From Demequina lutea (lineage in GTDB: Bacteria; Actinomycetota; Actinomycetes; Actinomycetales; Demequinaceae), in the NCBI RefSeq assembly GCF_013409005.1, contig NZ_JACBZO010000001.1:2418001-2482000 (forward strand): a DNA stretch of 64,000 nucleotides, in the 5' to 3' direction. The notes beneath the pieces are model-generated. The model had not been told where the DNA came from, ran no database searches, and saw nothing but the letters and a program-made list of their open reading frames with translations. Shown piece after piece: positions 42,200 through 50,653 of the stretch (positions are counted from its first letter, which is position 1; the number at the start of each line of letters is the position of its first letter). The translations under genes were made by a program, and so were the position numbers.

Positions 42200-42772
42200 A
42201 TGCAGGTCTGTCGCACGCGCGGTTCGTTGGTCGCTGGCTGGCTGACCGCCGGCGTCGGGCTGCTCTTGGGAGCCGGTGGCGTGATGGCCGCCACCCAGGG
42301 CAGCGCACGCCAAGGCATCGGCCTCGGCGCCTGTGTGGCGTTGATCGGCGTCGCCGCCTATTTGCGACCCGCCGTGGTCGTCTCGGGCGATGCGGTGACT
42401 TTCAAGAATGTCTTCCACACCGCCGTCGTGCCGCTGTCGAGAATCGCTGAAATCAGCGCGCGCTGGTCGCTCGAAGTCCGCGGTGACGACGGAATGGCGA
42501 TGGGGTCCTTCGCAGCGCCGACGACGCGTGCCGCACGCTCCGATGAAAGGTCCCGCAACCGTGTCCAAGAGACCCTGGCGGACCAAGAGGCACACTCACC
42601 GTCTCGGCCTGCCGCGATGATCTACGACGCCTGGCAGGAGTGGAAGACCGCTCACGGAGACGCGCCCCCGCACAAAGGCCAGTCCCCCTCGGTGACCAAG
42701 CGTCTAGACCCGATGGGGCTCGGGCTCGTTCTGGTGGGCGTCGCCATGGGAGCGGTCGGCCTCTTCGGCTGA
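42200..42772 (+). CDS. Membrane-anchored PH-domain-like protein
   Basis: 190 residues: two N-terminal helices (AGWLTAGVGLLLGAGGVMA and GIGLGACVALIGVAAYL), then a PH-like beta-rich stretch (AVVVSGDAVTFKNVFHTAVV, LSRIAEISARWSLEVRG), a variable linker and a final helix (MGLGLVLVGVAMGAVGLFG). Fits actinobacterial bacterial-PH proteins of unknown role. Its last 69 bases overlap the convergent EamA transporter gene, so one of the two ends may be over-long. Confidence 0.7.
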   Translation: MQVCRTRGSLVAGWLTAGVGLLLGAGGVMAATQGSARQGIGLGACVALIGVAAYLRPAVVVSGDAVTFKNVFHTAVVPLSRIAEISARWSLEVRGDDGMAMGSFAAPTTRAARSDERSRNRVQETLADQEAHSPSRPAAMIYDAWQEWKTAHGDAPPHKGQSPSVTKRLDPMGLGLVLVGVAMGAVGLFG

Positions 42773-43801
42773 GTCAAGAGTCGCGGCGGAGTCAAACGCT
42801 GCGACCGCGGCGACCGTGGTGACCACCGCGAGCACCACGTCCACGTCGATCGCGGGCTCGGCGGGTTCACCCATCTTGACGACCACCACGCCCGCAAGGA
42901 CCAGGGCCGCTCCCGCGAGCTGAACTGGGCCAGGCGTCTGACCGAGCAGGATCGCCGCGAAGGTGGCGGCGGCGAGAACCTCGGTGAGCGCCACAAAGGA
43001 CGCCAGTCGCGCTCCGAGAGTCCTGACGGCCGCGATTCCCGTCACGTACGCGAGGGCTGCTGTGATGGCCCCCAGGGCAAGACCCACGGCCCACCACGGG
43101 AGGCTGAAACCGGTGAATCTGACCTGTCCCGTGCTGAAGGCAATGGGTAGCAGCCCTGCGAGCGCGGCGCCGCCCAACACGATGAGCGCCACGACGAGTC
43201 CGCTCGCCGCGAGGGTAATGCCTGGCAGTCCGTTCGAGTTGTCGGCCGACACGACGAAGTACACGGCGGCCCCCACCATGGCTCCGAGCGCCCAGCCGAC
43301 GCCCACCATGCTGACGGATCCGCCGCCGAGGACGTCGAGCAGCAACACGAGTCCCGCGAGGCCGAGGGCGGCACCCGAAATGGTGAGGCGACTCGGCTTG
43401 CTTCCCTGCCGGAACCACACCCACATCACCACGGCGACGGGCGCGGTGTACTCGATGAGGAGCGCGACGCCGACGTCGAGGTATCCGACCGCGAGGAAGT
43501 AGCACAACTGTGCGCCCGCGACGGCGAACACTCCATACGCGAGCACCGTTGGCAGTGCGCGCCGCAAGAGGTGCCAGCGGCCGTCGAGCGCCATGACGCC
43601 AGGAACCACGAGGATCAGGGCGGCGATCGCGACGCGCATGAGCGTAGCCGCCCCCGCGGTCCAGCCGATGTCCATGAGTCCCCTGGCGAGGCTACCGGAA
43701 AGCCCGAAGGAGGTGGCGGAGATCACGGCCAGGGGGATACCCCTCGCCGTTGCGGTACTCCGCACGTCACTACCCCGCACGTCATGCGTCAACATGGTCA
43801 T
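42704..43801 (-). CDS. EamA/DMT-family transporter
   Basis: 365-residue inner-membrane exporter or importer of the drug/metabolite superfamily, ten helices in two EamA repeats (starting AVISATSFGLSG and WALGAMVGAAVYFVVSAD). The C-terminal ~50 residues are hydrophilic and Glu/His rich, and overlap the PH-domain gene. Divergent from a CGNR zinc-finger regulator with 39 bases between starts, suggesting the regulator controls it. Ligand unknown. Confidence 0.85.
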   Translation of the reverse strand: MTMLTHDVRGSDVRSTATARGIPLAVISATSFGLSGSLARGLMDIGWTAGAATLMRVAIAALILVVPGVMALDGRWHLLRRALPTVLAYGVFAVAGAQLCYFLAVGYLDVGVALLIEYTAPVAVVMWVWFRQGSKPSRLTISGAALGLAGLVLLLDVLGGGSVSMVGVGWALGAMVGAAVYFVVSADNSNGLPGITLAASGLVVALIVLGGAALAGLLPIAFSTGQVRFTGFSLPWWAVGLALGAITAALAYVTGIAAVRTLGARLASFVALTEVLAAATFAAILLGQTPGPVQLAGAALVLAGVVVVKMGEPAEPAIDVDVVLAVVTTVAAVAAFDSAATLDSAEEADRSHGDAHQNEPEPHRV

Positions 43802-43828
43802 GACTCATGACTCTAAGGCTCGGTTTGC

Positions 43829-43834
43829 TAATGT
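43829..43834 (+). promoter_or_regulatory. Candidate -10 box of a leaderless CGNR transcript
   Basis: TAATGT lies six bases before the ATG of the CGNR gene, the spacing expected when transcription starts at or next to the start codon. No Shine-Dalgarno precedes that ATG. The 39-bp intergenic space also holds a repeated GTCAACATGG, once at each start codon. Confidence 0.45.
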
Positions 43835-43840
43835 GTCAAC

Positions 43841-44371
43841 ATGGCTTTTGCTCATGACACCCAGGCCGCGCTGGAGTCCGCCGTTTACCTGGCAAATTCG
43901 GCACTCGAGCCGGACACTCTCACGTCGCTTGGCGACCTCGGCGAGTTCTTCGACACGTTCGAATACACCGGCGAGCGCCCCGTCGAGGGCGACCTCGAAC
44001 CCACGCGCGCCATCCGCCGCACTCTTCACGACCTGTTCGTTGCCACCCGCGATGGCGCCGTTCCCCAGGTGAACGAGATCCTGGCCAGCGCTCGCGCCGT
44101 CCCCCAGTTGGTGCGCCACGGCGACGTGGACTGGCACATCCACGCCACCACCGACGACCGCCCACTCGCCGAACGCATCCTGGTCGAGACGGCCATGGCC
44201 ATGATCGACATGATTCGCGCAGACGAGATGATCCGCTTCGATCGCTGCGCCAACGATGACTGCGACGGCATCGTGCTCGACCTATCGCGAAACCGTTCAC
44301 GCCTGTACTGCTCGACGGCCTGCACCAACCGTGCGGCGGCCGCGGCGTACCGCGCGCGTCAGGCCGAATGA
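43841..44371 (+). CDS. CGNR zinc-finger transcriptional regulator
   Basis: 176 residues. The C-terminal CGNR/ABATE-type finger is visible as RCANDDCDGIVLDLSRNRSR followed by YCSTACTNRAAAAAYRARQ, with the four Cys expected. The N-terminal part is the ABATE-like stress domain. Divergent from the EamA transporter, a common pairing in which the regulator probably controls export. Ligand and operator unknown. The start is likely leaderless. Confidence 0.85.
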   Translation: MAFAHDTQAALESAVYLANSALEPDTLTSLGDLGEFFDTFEYTGERPVEGDLEPTRAIRRTLHDLFVATRDGAVPQVNEILASARAVPQLVRHGDVDWHIHATTDDRPLAERILVETAMAMIDMIRADEMIRFDRCANDDCDGIVLDLSRNRSRLYCSTACTNRAAAAAYRARQAE

Positions 44372-44378
44372 ACGCCCG

Positions 44379-44726
44379 CTAAAGACGCGCGCGGCGATGT
44401 GTCACGAGGTGCACGAACGCGCCCACCGCGATCGCGCACACGGCGCAAAACAGTCCGATGATCCCGAACGGCGCGAATCTGCTTGGCAGGGACGCGGCTC
44501 CCTCGTAGCCGAAGCACATGAACGAGAAGCCCGTCACGAAGCCGTAGGTGCCGAGCCTGAGAGCCTTCGAATTCTTGGTGCCGACCGCAAGGCCAAGCGC
44601 GATGGTCACGACCAGCCACACGAGCATGATCGCCCAGCCGAGAAAGCCAAGACCGTGGATTCCCAGGAATCCTGAGACCAGGCCGCCGACGACCGCGACG
44701 AGCCACAACGTCGGCTGACTGGTCAC
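44379..44726 (-). CDS. Small membrane protein
   Basis: 115 residues with three to four helices (LWLVAVVGGLVSGFLGIHGL, FLGWAIMLVWLVVTIALGLA, FAPFGIIGLFCAVCAIAVGA) and an Arg-rich end. Convergent with the CGNR gene, seven bases apart. No family recognised. Confidence 0.7.
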   Translation of the reverse strand: MTSQPTLWLVAVVGGLVSGFLGIHGLGFLGWAIMLVWLVVTIALGLAVGTKNSKALRLGTYGFVTGFSFMCFGYEGAASLPSRFAPFGIIGLFCAVCAIAVGAFVHLVTHRRARL

Positions 44727-44755
44727 GAGGCCTCCCTAGACGTGGCACCAGAGCG

Positions 44756-44835
44756 CTCCATAGGCGCCTCGCGAGCCACATGACATGGTCGCACGTCGCC
44801 ATGTCGATGTGCCAGTCCTCCATAGTGCCTCGCGG
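44756..44835. repeat. Hairpin flanked by imperfect direct repeats
   Basis: In the 211-bp gap between a small membrane-protein gene and the DUF1801 gene, CTCCATAG(G)(C/T)GCCTCGCG occurs at 44756-44775 and again at 44818-44835. Between them a 12-bp stem (44777-44788 with 44799-44811, one bulged base, arm CACATGACATGG) encloses a 10-base loop. It could be a small RNA, a terminator or a remnant of a mobile repeat. A short minus-strand frame covers it but switches frame and is not convincing. Confidence 0.6.
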
Positions 44836-44937
44836 GCGTCCAAGGGACATGACCTCACGGTCGGCAGAAACGAATAGGCGGCGCGGATCGTCCACTCGCT
44901 ACCCTGGGTGTAGCAACCCTAGGAAAGGCGTCCCCCC

Positions 44938-45381
44938 ATGGGCGGATCGAGCAACGGAACGTTCTCCGCGGAGGAGAAGGCTGCGATGAAGGAGGCCGCG
45001 GCCGAGGCCAAGCGCGCGAAGTCGGCCAAGGGCAAGGAGGCGGAGGCGCAGGTATGCCTCGACAAGATCGCGGCCATGGCGCCTGCCGACCGCGCGCTTG
45101 CCGAGAAGGTGCATCAGATCGTCACCACAGCGGCACCCGAGCTCGACGTCAAGACCTGGTACGGCATGCCCGCGTACGCCAAGGACGGCAAGGCGGTCGT
45201 GTTCTTCCAGGATGCAGGCAAATTCAAGGCGCGCTACGCGACGCTCGGGTTCCAGGACAACGCGGCGCTCGACGACGGCACGTTCTGGCCGACGTCCTTC
45301 GCGCTGGTGTCGATCGACGATGCGGTTGCCGCGCGGATCGCGGAGCTGGTCAAGCGCGCGGTCGGCGAGGCGGCGAGCTGA
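44938..45381 (+). CDS. DUF1801/YdhG-like protein
   Basis: 147 residues with an Ala/Lys/Glu-rich N-terminal helix (residues 12-36) and the YdhG/DUF1801 core (KVHQIVTTAAPELDVKTWYG, PAYAKDGKAVVFFQDAGKFK, ARYATLGF). Family members include an iron-chaperone homologue but most are uncharacterised. Preceded by AGGAAAGGCG. Confidence 0.8.
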   Translation: MGGSSNGTFSAEEKAAMKEAAAEAKRAKSAKGKEAEAQVCLDKIAAMAPADRALAEKVHQIVTTAAPELDVKTWYGMPAYAKDGKAVVFFQDAGKFKARYATLGFQDNAALDDGTFWPTSFALVSIDDAVAARIAELVKRAVGEAAS

Positions 45382-45430
45382 CGATGCTCACGTGATGCGT
45401 GCCTCGCGGAGTGCGCAGTCCGAACAGCTC

Positions 45431-45460
45431 CGCAAACGTGCGCACCGCAAACATGCGCAC
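45431..45460. repeat. Tandem 15-bp repeat upstream of the GGDEF-EAL gene
   Basis: CGCAAACGTGCGCAC is followed directly by CGCAAACATGCGCAC (14 of 15 identical). Each has a palindromic (G/A)TGCGCA(C) core. It lies in the 240-bp gap before the GGDEF-EAL gene; no other element was seen in that gap besides a likely promoter region. Could be an operator pair. Confidence 0.55.
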
Positions 45461-45621
45461 CGCGCGCTCAAGGCGTGAGCCCCTCCGACGGACATCGATC
45501 GGGCCCCGCGCGATTGAACCCTGAACCGGGATTTCTCTGAACCTGCCGCGAAACTCGCCGATACGGAAGACAAGTTCCACGCAAATTTGGGGGCGGACTT
45601 CGTGGACGGGAGGAGTTGGCT

Positions 45622-48600
45622 GTGGACGACCCGATGACGGTCCTGGTTCTGACTCCAACCCTGGGTGGCTTCTACTTCGGGGAGTTGCTCGCCAGCCTGA
45701 CTCGCGAAATCTCCGGCGCCGGTGGGCGCCTGGTCATCGTCGAGACGCTTTACAAGGCGCCGAGCGACGACTCCCAAGCGCCTGGCGATTTCGCCGTACC
45801 AGTCGCATGGTCAGAGGTCGATGGTGTCGTTTCGATTCACTCGGCCGTCCAGGCGCCCTACCTCCTCAAACTTCGCGACGCCGGGCGACCGGTCGTTCTC
45901 CTGGGCGGCATCACGGCCAACATCGACGCGCCAACTGTGATGCCTGACAATCACGCCGGAACAATCACTGCGGTTGAACACCTCATCGGACACGGCCACA
46001 CCCGCATCGGGTTCGTGGGCAATCTCTCCCATAGTGACATTCGCGACCGGTTCGACGCCTACCAGCTGGCTTTGGAGGCTCACAACCTGGATTGTGATCC
46101 GAGGGTCGTCTTCAACGCGCTCGACAACATGGAGGCCGGTGGGCAGCAGGCCGCCCGTGACCTGCTCGCGTGCGCTGTCCGCCCGACCGCGGTGATGGTC
46201 GCCACCGATCGCAACGCGCTCGGCCTGATCAGCACACTCACGGATGCCGAAATGACGCTTCCAGCCGACCTAGCGATCGTGGCATTCGACAACATCGAGG
46301 CCGCGGCTTTTACCATCCCCTCCCTCTCAAGCACCAGCGAGCGCTTCGCCGAGCTCGGGGCCCTCGCCGGTCGACTGATCATGGCCGCGATCCGGGGCGA
46401 TGTGGTGCCAAACTCCGTGTATACGCTGAAATCGGTAGTCCTGAAGGTGCGCACCTCGTGCGGGTGCCCCGACGGTAAGCCTTTCAGCCAGCAGTTCACG
46501 GGCGACCGACCGCCCGCCACCTCACCCGATCTTGTGCATGATGAGCTCCTCGACGAGCTCTTCGCAGCGCTGGTCAGCGGCGACAACATCGTCGACGGAC
46601 CAACCCATGATGCCCTGCTGGCGGCCATCGGCACCGTGGAGCGCCTGTTGACGTCAAGCGAATCGGTGACCGACGCCGATATCCGAAGCCTGACACTCTC
46701 CATACGCCGCCTGACCTCGCGCCCGGATGCGCTTCACAGGATCATCGATGCCGTGCTGGACTACACCGAGCGGATTGCGGTGCCCGGCGTCCACACCACC
46801 GCATTTGCCCGCATCAAGGTGGCATTGTCGAAGGTCAAGTCCGGTGAGTTCCTGCGGCAACTCGAAGCGACCGAGTCTGCATTCGCCGAGCAGTACGTCG
46901 TCGATGCAGGGATGCTCGACTCGGCAAGAACCCAGCCCACCAGCCTCGACTGGCTCGCGGGTACCCACATCAAGGCCGGAGCGCTAGCACTGTGGGCGGA
47001 CCCACCATCGAACGGCCTGCTGGACATCGTCGGCACCTACGCCCCCGGACGCGAACTGCCGAACCTCGTCGGAGCCCAAACACCTGCCGAGAACTTTCCT
47101 CCCGCACCTCTACTCGATCTGCTCGTCGCGGCAGACGGGGATATCTGCGTAGTTGTCCCTGTTCGCACCGCGACGCGTGACTGGGGACTGCTCGCCATCG
47201 TCGGAGCCGTGGATTCTGCGGCCATGCGTGAGACCTACCGGCACTGGGCGGGGATGCTCGGCGTGGCACTGGAGTCTCAGCGGCTTCAAGCCGAGGTCCG
47301 CAAGAGCGCCCTGCACGACGCCCTCACCGGTCTTCCGAACCGCAGGCTATTCCTCGAGCGGCTTACGGCCGCGATCGCACGCTGGCAACGGTCGCAGACA
47401 CCCTTCGCGGTGCTATTCCTCGATCTGGACGGCTTCAAGTTGATCAACGACTCCCTTGGGCACCCGATGGGCGACCGCGTGCTGGCTGCTGTCGGCGACC
47501 GCATCGGCCGTGAGCTGCGCACGGTGGACACCGGTGCCCGATTCGGCGGCGACGAGTTCGCGATCCTCCTTGAGGACACCGACCCTGCGGGTGCGCTCTC
47601 GGCCGCCCGCAGAGTTCAGGCGGCCCTCACCCAGCCCCTGGAGTTTGATGGGATCGACGTTTCCGTCAAAGCGAGCATGGGCATCACGACCAGTTCCTTG
47701 GGGTACACGACCGGTGAGGACACCTTGCGAGACGCCGACACCGCGATGTACCGCGCCAAGGCCGAAGACCCAGGTGCGATCGCGTTCTTCGACGAGGAGA
47801 CGCGGGCGCATGCTGTCCAGCAACAGGTCCTTCATGCCGAGATCGATCGCGCACTCGACGAACACCAGTTCGAGGTCTTTTACCAGCCGATCGTGAACCT
47901 GAGTTCGGGACGCACTGACAGGTTCGAGGCCCTCGTCCGCTGGCGCCACCCCGATCGCGGCCTGTTGTTGCCAGAGGAGTTCCTGCCGGTCATGGAAACG
48001 AACGGACTCATCATCGAACTGGGCTACTGGATCCTGGACCAGGTGTGCCAACAGCTCGCTCAATGGGGTCCACGAGTCGTCAACGTCGCCGTTAACCTCT
48101 CCGACCGCGAGTTCTGGCACAAGGACCTGCTACCCCACGTCCTCGACATCGTGAAGCGCCACCACCTCTCCCCCGACCGGCTGGCACTGGAGATCACCGA
48201 AGGCGTGTTGATGCGTCGCCCCGAGGCCGCCCTGCACACGATGCAAGAACTGCACGACGCCGGGCTGCGCCTCCACATCGACGACTTCGGGACCGGATAC
48301 TCCTCACTGGAGACCCTGCACCGGTTCCCGGTCGACGCCTTCAAGATCGACCGCTCCTTCTTGCAGAGCCTCGCCAGCGGGGACCACACCTCCCGACTCA
48401 TGATCGCCCTCGTCGGCCTGGGCAAGTCCTTGGGCCTAGCCGTGGTCGCCGAAGGCGTCGAGACCGGCGAACAGCTCACCTTCCTGCAAAGCATCGGCTG
48501 CGCCACCGGCCAGGGCTACCTGTTCATGCCAGCAGTCAACAGCGACGACGCCGCCGACCTGCTCGACCTGGACCTTTCGGACCAACTTCGGCAACCGGGT

Positions 48601-48648
48601 CCCTCGTCAAGACCTCGTGAAGCCCCCTCTCCTTCTAGGGGCGGATGA
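45622..48648 (+). CDS. LacI-type sensor domain fused to GGDEF and EAL (bifunctional c-di-GMP enzyme)
   Basis: 1008 residues. No signal peptide or membrane helix and no LacI helix-turn-helix. The N-terminal ~275 residues are a type I periplasmic-binding-like domain (GHGHTRIGFVGNLSHSDIRD, DLAIVAFDNIEAAAFT), ended by SCGCPDG near 279. A linker of about 300 residues contains a GAF-like segment. GGDEF is intact near 642, with an RTVD inhibitory I-site exactly five residues before it. The EAL domain has FEALVRWRHP (EAL near 769), LEITEGVLM, HIDDFGTGYSSL, KIDRSFLQ and VVAEGVET. Both synthesis and breakdown of c-di-GMP are therefore plausible, tuned by a small ligand. The GTG start at 45622 follows GGGAGGAG; a TTG two codons earlier is too close to it. 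Confidence 0.92.
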   Translation: MDDPMTVLVLTPTLGGFYFGELLASLTREISGAGGRLVIVETLYKAPSDDSQAPGDFAVPVAWSEVDGVVSIHSAVQAPYLLKLRDAGRPVVLLGGITANIDAPTVMPDNHAGTITAVEHLIGHGHTRIGFVGNLSHSDIRDRFDAYQLALEAHNLDCDPRVVFNALDNMEAGGQQAARDLLACAVRPTAVMVATDRNALGLISTLTDAEMTLPADLAIVAFDNIEAAAFTIPSLSSTSERFAELGALAGRLIMAAIRGDVVPNSVYTLKSVVLKVRTSCGCPDGKPFSQQFTGDRPPATSPDLVHDELLDELFAALVSGDNIVDGPTHDALLAAIGTVERLLTSSESVTDADIRSLTLSIRRLTSRPDALHRIIDAVLDYTERIAVPGVHTTAFARIKVALSKVKSGEFLRQLEATESAFAEQYVVDAGMLDSARTQPTSLDWLAGTHIKAGALALWADPPSNGLLDIVGTYAPGRELPNLVGAQTPAENFPPAPLLDLLVAADGDICVVVPVRTATRDWGLLAIVGAVDSAAMRETYRHWAGMLGVALESQRLQAEVRKSALHDALTGLPNRRLFLERLTAAIARWQRSQTPFAVLFLDLDGFKLINDSLGHPMGDRVLAAVGDRIGRELRTVDTGARFGGDEFAILLEDTDPAGALSAARRVQAALTQPLEFDGIDVSVKASMGITTSSLGYTTGEDTLRDADTAMYRAKAEDPGAIAFFDEETRAHAVQQQVLHAEIDRALDEHQFEVFYQPIVNLSSGRTDRFEALVRWRHPDRGLLLPEEFLPVMETNGLIIELGYWILDQVCQQLAQWGPRVVNVAVNLSDREFWHKDLLPHVLDIVKRHHLSPDRLALEITEGVLMRRPEAALHTMQELHDAGLRLHIDDFGTGYSSLETLHRFPVDAFKIDRSFLQSLASGDHTSRLMIALVGLGKSLGLAVVAEGVETGEQLTFLQSIGCATGQGYLFMPAVNSDDAADLLDLDLSDQLRQPGPSSRPREAPSPSRGG

Positions 48649-48795
48649 TTGTCGTCCCGTGCCGCGGGAAACCCCTCCCGCCGAGTGCGTAGCGCCTGCG
48701 CTTCCAAGCACTTCCGCCCCACGACGCAACGGCTGGCCTCGTCCCATCCGTACGATGCTCATCGTGACCTCATCCCAGCGCGAACAGGTGGCGTG

Positions 48796-49740
48796 ATGCC
48801 TCCGCGTTCCCCGCTCCCCCAGCGACACGGGCTCGACGCCGCTTGGGTGCGCACCCCCGACACCCACGAGGGCGGCGAGCCCCCCTGGGCGACCATGCGC
48901 GAGTTCCTGATGGACCGCCTCCCGGCGCGCGCGACGGTGGCGGACAGGCTCGAGGCGGGCGACTTCGTCGACCAGCGCGGGCTGTCCCTGACGGGGAACG
49001 AGCCCTACCGGCCGCATGCCTTCGTGTGGTTCCATCGCGCGCTCGCGCCCGAGGCTCCGGCGCCCTTCCCCATTGACCTGCTGGAGGTCACGGAGCGCTT
49101 CGTGGTGGTCGACAAGCCGCACTTCTTGGCCACGACCCCACGCGGAGCACACGTGACCGAGACGGCGCTCGTCAAGGTGCGCATCGCGCTGGACCTGCCC
49201 GAACTTGCGCCCGCGCACCGCCTTGACCGCCTCACCGCAGGGGTCCTGGTATTCACCACTCGCCGCGAGTACCGCGGTGCCTACGCAGGCGTTTTCCAGT
49301 CGGGCGACGCGCACAAGACCTACGAGGCGTTGGCGCCCTTCGACCCGGCGCTTGAGTTCCCGCGCACCATCATCGGCCGCATCGAGAAGCGCCGCGACAG
49401 CCTGCAGGCCGAGCTCGTGGAGGGGGAACCCAATACGGAGACGCTCGTGGAACTCGTCGAGGTCCGGGGCGCCTACGCGCGGTACCGACTGACGCCCGCC
49501 ACGGGCAAGACGCACCAACTGAGGGTGCACATGGCCTCGCTGGGACTACCGATCCTGGGCGACTCGCTCTATCCGACCGTCATGGACGTCGCGCCCGACG
49601 ACTTCAGTTCGCCCTTGCAACTGATCGCGCGCCGCTTGTGGTTCACCGACCCGATTGACCAGACGCCGCGCGACTACGCGAGCACGTTCGAGCTTGAGTG
49701 GCCCGACACACCCCATGAGCAATCGGCCGACGCCGGCTAG
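48796..49740 (+). CDS. RluA-type pseudouridine synthase
   Basis: 314 residues. The catalytic motif HRLDRLTAGV (Asp) near residue 140 and the C-terminal TGKTHQLRVHMASLG are typical of RluA/RsuA-type enzymes that isomerise uridine in rRNA or tRNA. N-terminal 80 residues lack an S4 domain. AGGTGG precedes the ATG at 48796; a longer frame upstream starts right after the GGDEF-EAL gene. The exact RNA target is unknown. Stop overlaps the yjdM stop by four bases. Confidence 0.88.
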   Translation: MPPRSPLPQRHGLDAAWVRTPDTHEGGEPPWATMREFLMDRLPARATVADRLEAGDFVDQRGLSLTGNEPYRPHAFVWFHRALAPEAPAPFPIDLLEVTERFVVVDKPHFLATTPRGAHVTETALVKVRIALDLPELAPAHRLDRLTAGVLVFTTRREYRGAYAGVFQSGDAHKTYEALAPFDPALEFPRTIIGRIEKRRDSLQAELVEGEPNTETLVELVEVRGAYARYRLTPATGKTHQLRVHMASLGLPILGDSLYPTVMDVAPDDFSSPLQLIARRLWFTDPIDQTPRDYASTFELEWPDTPHEQSADAG

Positions 49741-50096
49741 ACCTTCTTGACGACGCTCGACTTCAGCTGCATCTGGCCAAAGCCATCGACCTTGCAGTCG
49801 ATGTTGTGACCGTCGAAACCGTCGACAAGGCGGATGCCACGCACCTTCATCCCCACCTTGATCGACTGGGGGAAGCCCTTGACCTTGAGGTCCTTGACGA
49901 TGCTGACGGTATCGCCGTCGGCGAGCGGCGTGCCGAAGGCGTCCTTCACGACGCCGGCGTCGGCCTCTGCGTCGGCCTCGGCCTCCGCCTCGCTCGGGGA
50001 CCACTCGTGCGCGCACATCGGGCACGCCAAGAGCGCGCCCATCTCGTAGGCGAGATCGCTAGAGCAGTTGGGGCAGAGCGGCATTGCGTCGGGCAT
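49737..50096 (-). CDS. yjdM: YjdM (PhnA) family zinc-ribbon protein
   Basis: 119 residues. Zinc ribbon LCPNCSSDLAYEMGALLACP with MCAHEWS, then the PhnA domain (DAFGTPLADGDTVSIVKDLK, GMKVRGIRLVDGFDGHNIDC). A 12-residue Glu/Ala/Asp repeat (EAEAEADAEADA) sits between the two. Formerly linked to phosphonate use; the actual role is not established. Confidence 0.88.
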   Translation of the reverse strand: MPDAMPLCPNCSSDLAYEMGALLACPMCAHEWSPSEAEAEADAEADAGVVKDAFGTPLADGDTVSIVKDLKVKGFPQSIKVGMKVRGIRLVDGFDGHNIDCKVDGFGQMQLKSSVVKKV

Positions 50097-50160
50097 AATT
50101 CACTTTCGGTGAGTGCTGACTAGATGTTGACGTGAAACTCGAGTGAACCGAACTTCCCGA

Positions 50161-50553
50161 CTACGTGAGTCTTTCGAAGACCATCGTGGCCTGAATGCGG
50201 TCGCCACCACCGAGGCCCTTACTCCCAGACGCCGCAGTGGTGATGGTGTGCAGTCGATACCCCATGGCGGCCTGAGCATTGACTGCCGCCTCCAGTTCAG
50301 TGAGGTTCCCAGATCCGGTACCCCACATTTTTTCTTTGAGAATGACCTGGAGCACCACATAACTCGCGCCGTTCGGAGCGGGTCGAGCCTGTGCCCCGGA
50401 AACAGCGTCCGCTTCAATTCTGCTGACGATGCCGCCAATCCCGCCCTCACTAGGCTGCGGCGACTGAAATTGGTCGGTCCACTTCTGGCCATCCCACCAA
50501 CGCTGCTTGCCGGACCCGTCGTCATACCAACCTGCTTGGATGTTAGCCACCAT
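50161..50553 (-). CDS. DUF2510/DUF4177 domain protein
   Basis: 130 residues from the ATG at 50553. N-terminal DUF2510 motif AGWYDDGSGKQRWWDGQKWT, a variable linker, then a DUF4177-like end (YVVLQVILKEKMWGTGSGNL and LEAAVNAQAAMGYRLHTITT). Cytosolic, since no helix is seen. DUF2510 is common in actinobacterial membrane-associated proteins. Function unknown. Confidence 0.75.
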   Translation of the reverse strand: MVANIQAGWYDDGSGKQRWWDGQKWTDQFQSPQPSEGGIGGIVSRIEADAVSGAQARPAPNGASYVVLQVILKEKMWGTGSGNLTELEAAVNAQAAMGYRLHTITTAASGSKGLGGGDRIQATMVFERLT

Positions 50554-50653
50554 GCCCTCATCTCTGTCGCGACGCTGCCACGTTTCCATCCTAGGCCGCA
50601 CTCGCGCCTAATACGAGGCACGACGTTCCAGACGGGCACCGGGCGACCAGCGG

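Noticed and set aside
44739-44895. Possible small minus-strand gene in the gap before the DUF1801 gene
   Set aside because: The coding-like stretch switches frame after about 45 codons and matches nothing I recognise; kept only as a remark with the repeat element.
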